Assembly: GCA_023954135.1 (NCBI GenBank)
Contig: JAMLIN010000027.1
Span: 1 to 57,916 of the forward strand
Source: Burkholderiaceae bacterium
GTDB lineage: Bacteria; Pseudomonadota; Gammaproteobacteria; Burkholderiales; Burkholderiaceae_E
Reading direction: 5' to 3'
DNA: 57,916 nt
Positions 35,217 through 44,517 of this stretch are shown here, one piece after another (position 1 is the first letter of the stretch; each line of letters begins with the position of its first letter). Both the position numbers and the translations under genes were made by a program. The notes below the pieces were generated by a model that worked only from the letters and a program-made list of their open reading frames with translations, was not told the origin of the DNA and did not search any database.

Positions 35217-36053
35217 TCAGCGCTCCGCCGCCGCGCTGCGCCGCGGCTTGCGCGGCGCGCGCGCGAACAGCGCGTCGTACAGCGGACGCGGCAGCATGCG
35301 CAGGATCGTCCCGACCACGCCCATCTGCCAGGGAATCACCACGAAGCGACGACGGCGCTCGATCGCATCGAGCGCGCGCCTTGCGAACGCGTCGGCATCG
35401 ATCAGGAAGGGCATGCGGTACGGATTGCCGTCGGTCATGGGCGTGCGCACGTAACCGGGCGCGATCGTCACCACCGCGACCGGAGAGTGGTGCAGCTCGA
35501 CCCGCAGGCTCTCGAGATAGGCGATGGCGCCGGCCTTCGATGCGCTGTAGGCGCCCGCTCCCGGCAGGCCCCGAAAGCCCGCCACGCTCGCGATGCCCAC
35601 GAGGGTGCCGGCGCCGGCCGCGCGCATCGCCGGCAGGAAGCCGGCGAAGGTATCGTGCATCGCGCAGAGATTGGTCGCGACGACCTCCTCGAAGGCGGCC
35701 TCATCGCCGGGCTCGCCGGTCAGGGTGCCGACGCTCACGCCGGCATTGGCGATGACGACATCGGGAGCGCCATGCGCCCCGACGAAATCCCGCGCGGCCG
35801 CGGCAAGCGCATCGCGATCGCGGACATCCAGGACCATCGGCACCACGCGGACCCTGGCCGGCGCGGCGCCGGCCCCCGTCTCGAGCGTGACGGCAAGCGC
35901 ATCGAGCGCGGCGGCACGGCGCGCCGCGACCCCGAGCACCAGATCGCGTCCCCGTTGCCCGCAACGCCGCGCGTACTCGCGGGCGATCGCCTCGCCCAGC
36001 CCGCTCGACGCGCCGGTGACGACGACGCGAAGTGGTCCGTCGCGATCCTGCAT
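35217..36053 (-). CDS. Short-chain dehydrogenase/reductase
   Basis: A 278-residue SDR: VVVTGASSGLGEAIAREYARR at the N-terminus, IANAGVSVG, then VGIASVAGFRG with Ser and YSASKAGAI with YxxxK, all intact. The C-terminal ~50 residues (RRRRFVVIPWQMGVVGTILRMLPRP) form a hydrophobic/basic tail suggesting membrane association, a pattern seen in SDRs that act on lipids. Substrate unknown. It is translationally linked to rlpA downstream and follows dsbA (10-nt gap). Confidence 0.85.
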   Translation of the reverse strand: MQDRDGPLRVVVTGASSGLGEAIAREYARRCGQRGRDLVLGVAARRAAALDALAVTLETGAGAAPARVRVVPMVLDVRDRDALAAAARDFVGAHGAPDVVIANAGVSVGTLTGEPGDEAAFEEVVATNLCAMHDTFAGFLPAMRAAGAGTLVGIASVAGFRGLPGAGAYSASKAGAIAYLESLRVELHHSPVAVVTIAPGYVRTPMTDGNPYRMPFLIDADAFARRALDAIERRRRFVVIPWQMGVVGTILRMLPRPLYDALFARAPRKPRRSAAAER

Positions 36054-36063
36054 CGACCGCGGA

Positions 36064-36729
36064 TCAGCGCTGGCGCGCGGCGACCCGCTCGTTGGCGATC
36101 ATCTTGTCGACCAGATCGAGGGCCGCCTGGCTCGAGCCGGCCATCGACGGCGCGGTCAGGTACTTGCCGGCCACGCCGATCATGGGCACACCGTCCACGC
36201 CGTAGTCGTTCATCTCGCGCGTCCCGCGGGTCATCGCCGTGCGCACGCCGAAGGACTTGAACTGGTCGGTGAAGGCCTTCTGGTCGAGCCCCTGGGCCGC
36301 CGCCCAGGCGACGATCTCGTCGTCCGAGTCGAGCCTGCGGCGTTCCTCGTGCAGGGCGCGGAACACGCTCGGGCCGATCCGCTCCTGCACGCCCATCGCC
36401 ACCAGGGTGTAGTGGAGCTGCTGGTGCTTGCGCTCCCCGAAGGGGACGTGGACCTGACGAAAGACGACGTCGTCGGGCAGCTGGGCGGCCCAGCGCTTCA
36501 ACACCGGCTCGAAGCGATTGCAGTGCGGGCAGCCGTACCAGAAGAACTCGACCACGTCGATCTTGCCCTCGGGCGTGTCGTGGCGGACCGGCTTGGCGAC
36601 CCGGCGATAGCCTTGGCCTTCCGGCGGCAAGGCCGGCTGGGCATGCGCCGGCGCCAGTCCGACGCCGGCAAGGTGAGCCAGGCCGATTGCCGGCGGCAGG
36701 GTGATCAGGTGGCGACGCAGGGAGATCAT
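36064..36729 (-). CDS. dsbA: Thiol:disulfide interchange protein DsbA
   Basis: A 221-residue periplasmic oxidase: signal ending AHA (~30), thioredoxin domain with C67-P-H-C70 in VEFFWYGCPHCNRF, and cis-Pro loop GVDGVPMIGV. It introduces disulfides into exported proteins. Two Arg near the start (LRRHL) precede the hydrophobic stretch. Gene order argS, SPOR protein, dsbA, SDR is characteristic of Burkholderiales. A Cys-rich exported lipoprotein at 2142-3659 is a plausible substrate type (inference). Confidence 0.93.
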   Translation of the reverse strand: MISLRRHLITLPPAIGLAHLAGVGLAPAHAQPALPPEGQGYRRVAKPVRHDTPEGKIDVVEFFWYGCPHCNRFEPVLKRWAAQLPDDVVFRQVHVPFGERKHQQLHYTLVAMGVQERIGPSVFRALHEERRRLDSDDEIVAWAAAQGLDQKAFTDQFKSFGVRTAMTRGTREMNDYGVDGVPMIGVAGKYLTAPSMAGSSQAALDLVDKMIANERVAARQR

Positions 36730-36844
36730 CGGGCAATCCTGTCGGTGGAAGTTCTCGGGCCGGTAGGTTCAACCGCCGAAGGCCTCGGCAGGTTGACCGG
36801 ACGGGCGAACGCGGAGCACGGCAGGGCCGTTCCCGCCAGCGGCG

Positions 36845-37408
36845 TCAGCGGCGCCGGACGACCGACGCCTCGATGCCGCTCTGGGCAAGGCGGGCACGGA
36901 CATCGTTCATGGTGTTCAGGTCGGCGTAAGGGCCCACTCTCACGCGAAACATGGGCCGACCGTCGACATCCGCCTCGACCACCCGCGCCTCGTAGCCGAT
37001 CAGGGCGAGCTTGGCCCGCATCCCCTCGGCATCGTCCTGGTCGCGGAAGGCGCCGGCCTGGAGCACATAGCTGCTCGCGGCATCGAGGGTACCGGGAGGC
37101 GCCGGCGACACCGGCGCGACCGGCGACGGCAGGGTCGCTCCGGGCACGGGCGCGGCCATGGGCCCGGGCGCCGACCTGCTGTAGAGCGGCCGGTTCGGGT
37201 CGGGCGTCTCGGCCTCGGTCCGCGGCGCCTCAAGCCGGTCGGCGCTGCGCTTGGCCTTGTTCAGGAACGGGACCGGTGCGCGCGTCACGAAGATCGCCAC
37301 CACGACCGCGATGGTCAGCCCGACGATCAGCCCGGCCATGAAGCCGAGCAGCGTACCGCCGGCGCTGAAGCGGCGTGCCGTGCTGCGACGGGATTTCCTG
37401 GTAGCCAT
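36845..37408 (-). CDS. FtsN-like SPOR-domain membrane protein
   Basis: A 187-residue bitopic protein: basic cytosolic N-terminus, one transmembrane helix (about 17-41), Pro/Ala linker and a C-terminal SPOR domain (about 110-185, SYVLQAGAFRDQDDAEGMRAKLALIG, MFRVRVGPYADLNTMNDVRARL). It has the domain order of FtsN and may localise to the septum (inference). It starts inside the argS stop (TAATG in minus orientation). Confidence 0.85.
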   Translation of the reverse strand: MATRKSRRSTARRFSAGGTLLGFMAGLIVGLTIAVVVAIFVTRAPVPFLNKAKRSADRLEAPRTEAETPDPNRPLYSRSAPGPMAAPVPGATLPSPVAPVSPAPPGTLDAASSYVLQAGAFRDQDDAEGMRAKLALIGYEARVVEADVDGRPMFRVRVGPYADLNTMNDVRARLAQSGIEASVVRRR

Positions 37409-39213
37409 TACATCCTTTCCGGGGTCGACACCCCGAGCATGCCGAGCCCGTTGCGCAGGACCTGCCGTACCGCGAGCAGGAGCGCGAGTCGGGCGCGACG
37501 CACCGCCTCGTCGTCGACGAGGACGCGCTCGGCATTATAGTAACTATGAAGATCCGACGCTAAGTCCTTGAGATAATAAGCAATCGAGTGTGGCGCGAGA
37601 TCCTCGGCTGCCGCCGCGACCACTTCGGGCCAGGCCGCTATCCGGGCCATCAGGCCGTACTCGCGGGGATGGACCAGGGGCTCCAGGTCAGCATCGGCCA
37701 GGATGGCCTCGGGGGTGCTGCCCGCCGGCACCGTACCGCCGCCGGAAAGCCACTGGGCGAGCACCGAGCAGATCCGGGCATGGGCGTACTGTACGTAGTA
37801 CACCGGATTCTCGTCGTTGCGCGCGAGCGCGAGGTCGACGTCGAAGACGAACTCGGCATCGGCCTTGCGCGACACCAGGAAAAAGCGCACCGCATCGCGG
37901 CCCCGGCGCAGCGCATCGGCATGGTCCGGGCCATCGGGGGCGAGCGCCGCGGCGGCGGCATCGGGCGAGGAGATGCCGCCGGACCATTCGATCAGATCAC
38001 GCAGCGTCACGTAGGCCCCGGCGCGCTTGGAGATCTTCACCTCCTGGCCGCCGCGCATCACCGTGACCATCTTGTGCAGCACGTACTCCGGGAAGCCGGC
38101 GGCGATGCCCAGGCCCAGCCCCTGCAGCCCTGCGCGCACCCGCGCGATGGTGCCGTGGTGGTCCGAGCCCTGGATGTTGATCGCGCGGCCGTAGCCGCGC
38201 TGCCACTTGTCGACGTGATAGGCGACGTCGGGCACGAAGTAGGTGTAGCCGCCTCCGGACTTGCGCATCACCCGGTCCTTGTCGTCGCCGTACTCGGTGC
38301 TGCGCAGCCACAGCGCCCCGTCCTGCTCGTAGGTGACGCCGGCCTCGCCGAGGGCCGCGACCACCCGTTCGACGCTGCCGCTCTCGTAGAGCGAGGATTC
38401 GAGGAAATAGCTGTCGAACTTCACCCCGAAGGCGCGCAGGTCGAGATCCTGCTCGTGGCGCAGGTAGGCGACCGCGAATCGGCGGATCGCCTCGAGATCA
38501 TCGGGGTCGCCGGCGGCCACGACCGGCGCCATGTCCTCGGCGCCGGCGGTCTCGCGAGCGAGATAGGCCCGCGCGATGTCGCCGATGTAGTCGCCCCGGT
38601 AGCCGTCGGTGGGAAAGCGCGGATCGTCGGGGTCGATCGAACGCGCGCGCGCCTGCACCGACAAGGCGAGATTGCGGATCTGCGCCCCGGCGTCGTTGTA
38701 GTAGAACTCCCGGGAAACCGACCAACCGGCGAAAGCCAGCAGGGCGCAGAGCGAATCGCCCAGCGCGGCCTGGCGGCCATGCCCGACATGCAGCGGCCCG
38801 GTCGGATTGGCCGAGACGAACTCGACCAGGATCCTGCGGGCGGCGTCGGCCGCATCGGATTCGCCGCGACCGAAAGCGGCGCCGTCGGCAAGCACCCGTT
38901 CGATCACCGCGCGACGCGCACCGGCCGTCAGCCGCAGGTTGATGAAGCCAGGGCCGGCGACCTCGGCCGCATCGAGCAGGCGGCCGCCGTCGGCCGCCAG
39001 CAACGCATCGCGGATCGCCTGCGCGAGCTCGCGCGGATTGCGCCGCGCCTGCCGGGCCAGCTGGAGGGCGATGTTCGACGCGATGTCGCCGTGCTCGGGC
39101 TGCTTCGGCCGGTCGAGCTCGATCTCCGGCAGCGTGGTGCCGGAGACACCGAGCACGCTGGCTGCCGCATCGCGCACAAGGGCGGCCAGCGCCTGTTTCT
39201 GTTCACGTAACAT
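37408..39213 (-). CDS. argS: Arginyl-tRNA synthetase
   Basis: A 601-residue class I synthetase. The N-terminal additional domain is followed by [20 protein letters not shown] (HIGH-like, about residue 140), [20 protein letters not shown], the KMSKS-like KISKRAG and the C-terminal anticodon domain ending [13 protein letters not shown]. The chain is complete. The Met at 39213 is chosen by homology; an upstream extension is unsupported. It is the first gene of the argS-SPOR-dsbA-SDR-rlpA run. Confidence 0.96.
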   Translation of the reverse strand: MLREQKQALAALVRDAAASVLGVSGTTLPEIELDRPKQPEHGDIASNIALQLARQARRNPRELAQAIRDALLAADGGRLLDAAEVAGPGFINLRLTAGARRAVIERVLADGAAFGRGESDAADAARRILVEFVSANPTGPLHVGHGRQAALGDSLCALLAFAGWSVSREFYYNDAGAQIRNLALSVQARARSIDPDDPRFPTDGYRGDYIGDIARAYLARETAGAEDMAPVVAAGDPDDLEAIRRFAVAYLRHEQDLDLRAFGVKFDSYFLESSLYESGSVERVVAALGEAGVTYEQDGALWLRSTEYGDDKDRVMRKSGGGYTYFVPDVAYHVDKWQRGYGRAINIQGSDHHGTIARVRAGLQGLGLGIAAGFPEYVLHKMVTVMRGGQEVKISKRAGAYVTLRDLIEWSGGISSPDAAAAALAPDGPDHADALRRGRDAVRFFLVSRKADAEFVFDVDLALARNDENPVYYVQYAHARICSVLAQWLSGGGTVPAGSTPEAILADADLEPLVHPREYGLMARIAAWPEVVAAAAEDLAPHSIAYYLKDLASDLHSYYNAERVLVDDEAVRRARLALLLAVRQVLRNGLGMLGVSTPERM

Positions 39214-39245
39214 GATGGGGCCGCATTGTACTTGCCCTAGTGATA

Positions 39246-39287
39246 CTGCCCCCACGCTCGCAGTCGCTCGCTGCCCCCCGAGGGGGC
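39246..39287. repeat. Betaproteobacterial-type intergenic repeat
   Basis: CTGCCCCCACGCTCGCAGTC followed by GCTCGCTGCCCCCCGAGGGG. Strings of this form (CTGCCCCC ... GCTGCCCCCCGAGGGGG) recur in intergenic DNA of many Burkholderiales genomes (from memory). The GCCCCCCGAGGGGGC part can fold. It lies between argS and the VOC gene. Confidence 0.55.
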
Positions 39288-39331
39288 TCTCAGTGGCTTC
39301 GGGCGGCCGGGCGCCACTGAGGAGACCCCGC

Positions 39332-39958
39332 ATGCCGACCCTGGAGCTGGACCATCTCGTGATCGGCGCATCGTCGCTGGAAGCCGGCGCGCCGGCGCTC
39401 GCCGCCCTCACGGGCGTGGAGCTCGAGGCCGGCGGACGCCACGACGGCTTCGGCACCCACAACCGCCTGCTCTCGCTGGGGCCGGCGACCTATCTCGAGC
39501 TGATCGCGGCCGACCCCGACCAGCCGCCGCCGGCCCGGCCGCGACCCTTCGGCCTCGACGAGCCCGAAGTCATCGAGCGCATGGCGCTACGCCCCCGCCT
39601 GCTCTCGTACGTGGTCCGCACCGACGACATCGCCGCGGCGCGCACCGCGCTCGGCCTGTCCGCCGGGCGAATCAACATCATGCGCCGGGGGAACCTGCAG
39701 TGGAAGATCTCGCTACCCGGCCGTGATGACCCACCGGGCACCCCGATCCTGATCGAGTGGGGCGACAACCCGAACCCGTCGTCCACGCTGCCCGACCGCG
39801 GCCTGCGTCTTGCCGGCCTGAGCATCGGCGTACCGGAAGCCGGCGCACGGATCCTGGCCCCGCTCGCCGCCGACCGGCGGATCCGCATCGAAGCGGCCGG
39901 CAAGGTGAATCTGGCCGCCGAGCTCGAGACGCCGGCCGGGGCGGTGCGGCTCGACTAG
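39332..39958 (+). CDS. Glyoxalase-like VOC protein
   Basis: A 208-residue protein of the glyoxalase-like (PF13468-type) family: [20 protein letters not shown] at the start, [25 protein letters not shown], and FLIEWGD-like [11 protein letters not shown] in the second half. Metal-binding His/Glu positions are consistent with a vicinal-oxygen-chelate fold but the reaction is unknown. GAGGAGA is 6-12 nt before the ATG. Confidence 0.85.
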   Translation: MPTLELDHLVIGASSLEAGAPALAALTGVELEAGGRHDGFGTHNRLLSLGPATYLELIAADPDQPPPARPRPFGLDEPEVIERMALRPRLLSYVVRTDDIAAARTALGLSAGRINIMRRGNLQWKISLPGRDDPPGTPILIEWGDNPNPSSTLPDRGLRLAGLSIGVPEAGARILAPLAADRRIRIEAAGKVNLAAELETPAGAVRLD

Positions 39959-40025
39959 CGAAAGCGTCTGCGCGGCAGTCGGGACGATGCGCGGCACCAC
40001 GCGCGTCGCCGTTACCCCTTGCAGT

Positions 40026-41684
40026 TCACCCGATCGCCGCCGCCGAGCCGGCGCGCTGGCGCAGGACGTGCTTCTGGATCTTGCCGGTCGAGGTCTTGGG
40101 AATCTCCTCGAAGCGGATCTCGCGTGGGCACTTGAAGTGCGCCAGACGCTCCCGGCAGTGCGCGATCAGCTCCTCGGCGCTGGCTTTCGCATCCGGGCGC
40201 AGCTCCACGAAGGCGAGCGGCGTCTCGCCCCACTTCGGATCGGGCCTTGCGACCACCCCGCAGGCGAGCACCGCAGGATGGGTGTAGAGCGCATCCTCGA
40301 CCTCGATCGAGGAGATGTTCTCGCCGCCCGAGATGATGATGTCCTTGGCGCGGTCCTTGAGCCGGACGTAGCCGTCGGGCTCGAGCACGCCGAGATCCCC
40401 GGTATGGAACCAGCCGCCGGCGAAGGCCTCGGCGCTCGCCTTCGGATTCTTCAGGTAGCCCTTCATGACGATGTTGCCGCGGAACACCACCTCGCCCATG
40501 GTGGTGCCGTCGCGCGGAACCTCGCGCATCGTCGCCGGATCGACGACGGTGCAGCCCTGCTGCACCGCGTAGCGGACGCCCTGGCGGGCGCTCTTCGCCA
40601 CCCGCTCGGCCAGCGGCAGCGCCTCCCATTTCTCGTGGCGGGCGCAGGCGGCGGCCGGTCCGTAGACCTCGGTCAGGCCATAGACATGGGTGACGTCGAA
40701 GCCCATGCGGCCCATGCCCTCGATCATCGCGGCCGGCGGCGCGGCGCCTGCCACCATCGCCTTCACCGGCCAGTCGATGCCTTCGCGCAGTGCCTCGGGC
40801 GCATTGATCAGGGTCGAGTGGACGATGGGTGCGCCGCAGTAGTGGCTGACCCGGTGCTCCCGGATCAGCCCGAAGATCAGCGCCGCGTCGACCTTGCGCA
40901 GGCAGACGTTGGTGCCGGCCACCGCCGCGAGCGTCCAGGGGAAGCACCAGCCGTTGCAGTGGAACATCGGCAGGGTCCAGAGATAGACCGGATGGCGCGG
41001 CAGATTCCATGCCACCACATTGCCGAGCGCATTCAGGTAGGCGCCGCGGTGATGGACGACCACGCCCTTGGGATTGCCGGTGGTGCCCGAGGTGTAGTTG
41101 AGCCCGATCGCATCCCACTCGTCCTCGGGCAGGGCGTAGGTGAAATGTGGATCGCCGCCCGCGACGAAGGCTTCGTAGTCGTTGTCGCCGACCGGCTCGC
41201 CGGGTCCGTCGTAGACCGGGTCGTCGACATCGATCACGAAGGGCACCGGCTTGCCGGCTTCACGCAGGCCGGCAAGGGCCGTCGCCACCTGGGGCGCGAA
41301 CTCGCGGTCGACGATGAGCACCTTGCTCGCCGAATGCTCCAGCACGAAGGCGATCGCGGCGGGATCGAGACGGGTGTTGATGCAGTTGAGGACCGCCCCG
41401 GACATCGGGACGCCGAAGTGGGCCTCCACCATCGGCGGCGTATTGGGCAGCATGACGGCGACGGTGTCGCCGTCGCCGATGTCGCGCGCGACCAGCGCCG
41501 AAGCCAGCCGGCGCGCCCGGCCGTACAGCTCGGCCCAGCTGCAACGCAGATCCCCGTGGACGACCGCGCAGCGCTCCGGGTAGACATCGGCCGCCCATTC
41601 GATCAGCGAGATCGGGGTGAGCGGCACATGGTTGGCCGGATTGCGGTCGAGATCCTGGCGATAGGGGTTGGGTCGGGTCGGCAT
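40026..41684 (-). CDS. Acyl-CoA synthetase (AMP-forming)
   Basis: A 552-residue adenylate-forming ligase: P-loop YTSGTTGNPKGVVVHHRGAY (Tyr197 onward), LPMFHCNGWCFPWTLAA, YGLTEVYGPA, FHTGDLGVLEPDGYVRLKDR and a C-terminal catalytic Lys in PKTSTGKIQKH. It activates a carboxylic acid as its CoA thioester. The HHRGAYL plus MFHCNGWCF signature puts it in the acyl-activating clade that includes short/medium-chain and aromatic acyl-CoA ligases; the substrate cannot be predicted. The Met at 41684 follows GAGGAGA by 5 nt; an in-frame ATG at 41723 is less well placed. Divergent from the thioredoxin gene. Confidence 0.92.
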   Translation of the reverse strand: MPTRPNPYRQDLDRNPANHVPLTPISLIEWAADVYPERCAVVHGDLRCSWAELYGRARRLASALVARDIGDGDTVAVMLPNTPPMVEAHFGVPMSGAVLNCINTRLDPAAIAFVLEHSASKVLIVDREFAPQVATALAGLREAGKPVPFVIDVDDPVYDGPGEPVGDNDYEAFVAGGDPHFTYALPEDEWDAIGLNYTSGTTGNPKGVVVHHRGAYLNALGNVVAWNLPRHPVYLWTLPMFHCNGWCFPWTLAAVAGTNVCLRKVDAALIFGLIREHRVSHYCGAPIVHSTLINAPEALREGIDWPVKAMVAGAAPPAAMIEGMGRMGFDVTHVYGLTEVYGPAAACARHEKWEALPLAERVAKSARQGVRYAVQQGCTVVDPATMREVPRDGTTMGEVVFRGNIVMKGYLKNPKASAEAFAGGWFHTGDLGVLEPDGYVRLKDRAKDIIISGGENISSIEVEDALYTHPAVLACGVVARPDPKWGETPLAFVELRPDAKASAEELIAHCRERLAHFKCPREIRFEEIPKTSTGKIQKHVLRQRAGSAAAIG

Positions 41685-41839
41685 GAAGGTCTCCTCGGAG
41701 GCGCCCTGACGCGCCTCGCTCATCCTCGATTGTAGGCACGGCCGGCGCCCGGCGGCGGCGCGCCGCCGACCGACGCCGGGGACTTGGCCTCGGGGACGCC
41801 GCAAAGCGCGTAGAGTGTTCCTTTTGTGGAGAACCCTGC

Positions 41840-42226
41840 ATGGCAGTCACCGAGCTGGTCGCCGAGAAATTCGACGAGACCATCACCGAGAACGACATCG
41901 TCGTCATCGACTTCTGGGCGCCCTGGTGTGGCCCGTGCAAGTCCTTCGCTCCGACCTTCGAGAAGATCGCCGCGGAAAACGAGGACATCCGCTTCGTCAA
42001 GGTCAACACCGACGAACAGCAGGCGCTCGCCGGCCATTTCGGGATCCGCTCGATCCCGACGCTGATGGTGTTTCGCGAACAGGTGATCGTGTTCCAGCAG
42101 CCCGGCGCCATGCCCAAGGGCATGCTCGACGAGCTGATCGGCCAGGTGCGCGAGCTCGACATGGCGGCGATCCGCGCCGATGCGAAGCCGTTCCGGGCCG
42201 CCGACGACGAGACCGGCGAAGCCTGA
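41840..42226 (+). CDS. Thioredoxin
   Basis: A 128-residue thioredoxin with the active site W29-C30-G-P-C33 in DFWAPWCGPCKSF and cis-Pro IRSIPTLMVF. It has a ~20-residue C-terminal extension rich in charge (IRADAKPFRAADDETGEA). A candidate -10 TAGAGT lies 25 nt upstream of the ATG, and GGAG precedes it by ~10 nt. The main trxA is usually near rho, so this is probably an accessory thioredoxin. Confidence 0.9.
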   Translation: MAVTELVAEKFDETITENDIVVIDFWAPWCGPCKSFAPTFEKIAAENEDIRFVKVNTDEQQALAGHFGIRSIPTLMVFREQVIVFQQPGAMPKGMLDELIGQVRELDMAAIRADAKPFRAADDETGEA

Positions 42227-42307
42227 AGACGTCGCGGGCGCACCGGGCGGCGGCCTTGCGGCCGGCCACCGCGAAGCGTCCGCGAACCATCGGCGGACCC
42301 GGCTCGA

Positions 42308-42766
42308 TCACGGCGCGTAGCGTCGCCGCACGCTTTCCAGCCAGCGTTCGACCACGGCGATCTCCTCTTCGCTGAAACCCTGGCAAAGCGCGTCGTTGAC
42401 TTCCTTCGTGCGCGCGACGGCGCGGGCACGGACGGCGCGCCCCCGATCGGTCAGGGCAACGAGGAAGGAACGCCGGTCCGCGGCATCGGGCGTTCGCCGC
42501 ACCAGGCCCGAGCTCGACATCCGGTCCACCAGGCCCGACACCGCCGGCGCCCCGAGGTCCAGCTCGCGGGCAAGCGCGGACATGCGCAAGCCACCTTCAG
42601 GCGGCAGCGCCAGCAGCAGCCCGATCCGGGAGACGGTCAGCCCGTCCGGCGCATCACGCTCGATCGCGGCCTCCAGCCGGCGCTGCGCCGTGGTCAGGAG
42701 ATAGACCAGCCGCGGAGGCCGGCGCTGGGTGGAACGGGTCATCGGATTCTCTTTGCGGATTGACAT
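42308..42766 (-). CDS. MarR-family transcriptional regulator
   Basis: A 152-residue winged-helix repressor: recognition region GLRMSALARELDLGAPAVSGLVDRMSSSGLVRRTPDAADRRSFLVALTDRG with the DxR wing (DAADRRS). It is divergent from the FAD monooxygenase operon and the two 12-bp palindromes at 42770-42802 lie between them, so it very probably controls that operon and itself. Starts at 42766 (MSIRKEN) or 42742 (MTRSTQ, GAGA upstream) are both possible. Confidence 0.9.
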   Translation of the reverse strand: MSIRKENPMTRSTQRRPPRLVYLLTTAQRRLEAAIERDAPDGLTVSRIGLLLALPPEGGLRMSALARELDLGAPAVSGLVDRMSSSGLVRRTPDAADRRSFLVALTDRGRAVRARAVARTKEVNDALCQGFSEEEIAVVERWLESVRRRYAP

Positions 42767-42769
42767 TTC

Positions 42770-42802
42770 TTCGTATGCGAAGTAAATTATTTCGCGTACG
42801 AA
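42770..42802. promoter_or_regulatory. Paired palindromic operator for the MarR regulator
   Basis: TTCGTATGCGAA at 42770-42781 and TTCGCGTACGAA at 42791-42802 are each near-palindromic and are reverse complements of each other with one mismatch. Their spacing is 21 bp, two DNA turns. The AT-rich spacer GTAAATTAT stands out against GC-rich surroundings. The site abuts the marR start and precedes the FAD monooxygenase start. Confidence 0.75.
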
Positions 42803-42904
42803 GTTTTACCAATGACCGGTGGTAGAGGTCAAATGCAGCATCCCTCGGCGCCATGCCCGGACGGCGGCGCAACCAGCCCCGGCGCTCATGCCGACAGGCG
42901 GGCG

Positions 42905-44047
42905 ATGAACAGGCCCGCGAAGCAGTCCGACGTCGTGATCGTGGGCGCCGGCCCCGCCGGCCTGGCGCTGGCCATCGGGCTGGCGCAGCGCGGCGTGGAT
43001 TTCATCATCCTCGATACCTTGCCCGACGCGCAGAACACCTCGCGCGCCGCGGTGATCCACGCCGGAACACTGAACGCGCTCGCGCCGCTGGGCGTGGCCG
43101 ACCGCCTGATCGCGCAGGGAATCCGGGTGACCGGCTTTCGCGCCCGCGACCGCGAGCGGGTGCTGCTGCATGCCGACTTCGGCGAGCTTCGCGATGCGCC
43201 GCCCTTCGCGCTGATGATCCCGCAGGACGAGAGCGAGGCGATCCTGACCGAAAGGCTGTCCGGTCTCGGCCATCGCGTACTGCGTCCGCTCCTGGCCGAG
43301 CGCATCGAGACCGCGGCGGACGCGGCGACCGTCGTCCTTGCCGACGGCCGCAGGATCGGCGCCCGCTTCGTCGTCGGGGCCGACGGGCAGGACAGCACGA
43401 TACGCAAGCAGGCCGGCATCGGTTTCCCGGGCAAGACCCATGGCTCCTTCATGCTGGCCGATGTGCGCATGGACTGGCCGATCCCGAAGGACGAGGTGAC
43501 GCTCTTCTTCTCGGTCGAAGGCACGCTCGTGGTCGCGCCGATGTCGCGGGACCGTTATCGGATCGTCGCGCAATGTCCGGACGCCCCGGCCGAGCCCGCC
43601 GTGCCCGACGTGCAGGCGGTGATCGACGCCCGCGGGCCGGGACGCGGCGCACGGGTACGCGAGATCCTCTGGGGATCGCGCTTCCGGGTGCATCACCGGA
43701 TGGCCGACCGGTTCCGCGCCGGGCCGGTCCTCCTGCTGGGAGATGCCGCGCATGTCCATTCGCCGGCCGGCGGACAGGGCATGAACCTGGGCCTGCGCGA
43801 TGCGGTCGCCCTGGCCGATGCGCTGGCCGCGGCACTGCGCGAGGAGCGGGAGAGCGCGCTCGACGACTATGCGGCCGCGCGGATGGCGGCGGCGCGGGAG
43901 ATCCTGCGCATGACCGACCGGCTGACGACGATCGCCACCCTTCGTCCGCGGGCACTGCGCATGCTGCGCAATCTCGTCATCCGCAAGGCATCCACCCTGC
44001 CGGCGTTGCGGCGGTCCGTCGCGCGCCGGCTCGCCGGAACCCGATGA
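42905..44047 (+). CDS. FAD-dependent aromatic-type monooxygenase
   Basis: A 380-residue flavoprotein hydroxylase (UbiH/PHBH superfamily). Motifs: dinucleotide-binding GAGPAGLALAIGLAQRG, the mid-chain DG motif VVGADGQDSTIRKQ, and the FAD ribityl GD motif LLLGDAAHVHSPAGGQGMNLG. Substrate unknown; hydroxylation of a phenol-like or xenobiotic compound fits MarR control. The ATG at 42905 is my choice from homology; an ATG at 42833 with GAGG upstream would add 24 residues. Its stop overlaps the next gene (ATGATGA). Confidence 0.88.
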   Translation: MNRPAKQSDVVIVGAGPAGLALAIGLAQRGVDFIILDTLPDAQNTSRAAVIHAGTLNALAPLGVADRLIAQGIRVTGFRARDRERVLLHADFGELRDAPPFALMIPQDESEAILTERLSGLGHRVLRPLLAERIETAADAATVVLADGRRIGARFVVGADGQDSTIRKQAGIGFPGKTHGSFMLADVRMDWPIPKDEVTLFFSVEGTLVVAPMSRDRYRIVAQCPDAPAEPAVPDVQAVIDARGPGRGARVREILWGSRFRVHHRMADRFRAGPVLLLGDAAHVHSPAGGQGMNLGLRDAVALADALAAALREERESALDDYAAARMAAAREILRMTDRLTTIATLRPRALRMLRNLVIRKASTLPALRRSVARRLAGTR

Positions 44048-44517
44048 TGAACGAATCGACTTCACCCGAGGCGCGCGGGCATCGCCGCGCGCAGCCATCC
44101 CGCTCCACGGGGCAACCAGCCGGCCGCAAGCCGGTGCCGCGATGGTTCCCGATCTTCATGACGCTGTTCGGCGCGATCTGCGCCCTGATCGCCCTTGCCC
44201 ACATCCTGCTGGGGACACGAGCGATTCCGGGCGTACCGCCGATGCCCGCCACGATCGACAGCGAGGACCGGTTCTACGCCAGCCTGTTCTTCGGCTTCGG
44301 CCTGGCCGTGATCTGGTGCGCGCGGGAGATCCGCGAGCGGCATCGCGAGCTGCTGGCCCTGATGGCGGTCTTCGCCCTCGGCGGGCTCGCCCGCATCCTG
44401 TCGATGCTGATGGTGGGGCTTCCCCATCCCCTGTTCATCGGGTTGACGGCGGTCGAGCTGCTGCTGCCCCTCGCGGTGTGGATCGTCCTCTCGCGGACCG
44501 TCGGGAGAACGTCCTAG
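44044..44517 (+). CDS. DUF4345-like small membrane protein
   Basis: A 157-residue protein with four transmembrane segments (about 38-58, 82-98, 105-125 and 130-152) after a basic cytosolic N-terminus. The pattern PATIDSEDRFYASLFFGFGLAVIWCAREI resembles DUF4345 (from memory). It starts in the monooxygenase stop and is thus co-translated with it. It may aid transport or membrane delivery of the same substrate (inference). Its stop codon overlaps the convergent PLP gene stop at CTAG. Confidence 0.75.
   Translation: MMNESTSPEARGHRRAQPSRSTGQPAGRKPVPRWFPIFMTLFGAICALIALAHILLGTRAIPGVPPMPATIDSEDRFYASLFFGFGLAVIWCAREIRERHRELLALMAVFALGGLARILSMLMVGLPHPLFIGLTAVELLLPLAVWIVLSRTVGRTS

Noticed and set aside
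39987-41735. 582-codon plus-strand ORF opposite the acyl-CoA synthetase
   Set aside because: Antisense shadow in GC-rich DNA with Arg/His/Gly-rich low-complexity translation and no motifs.
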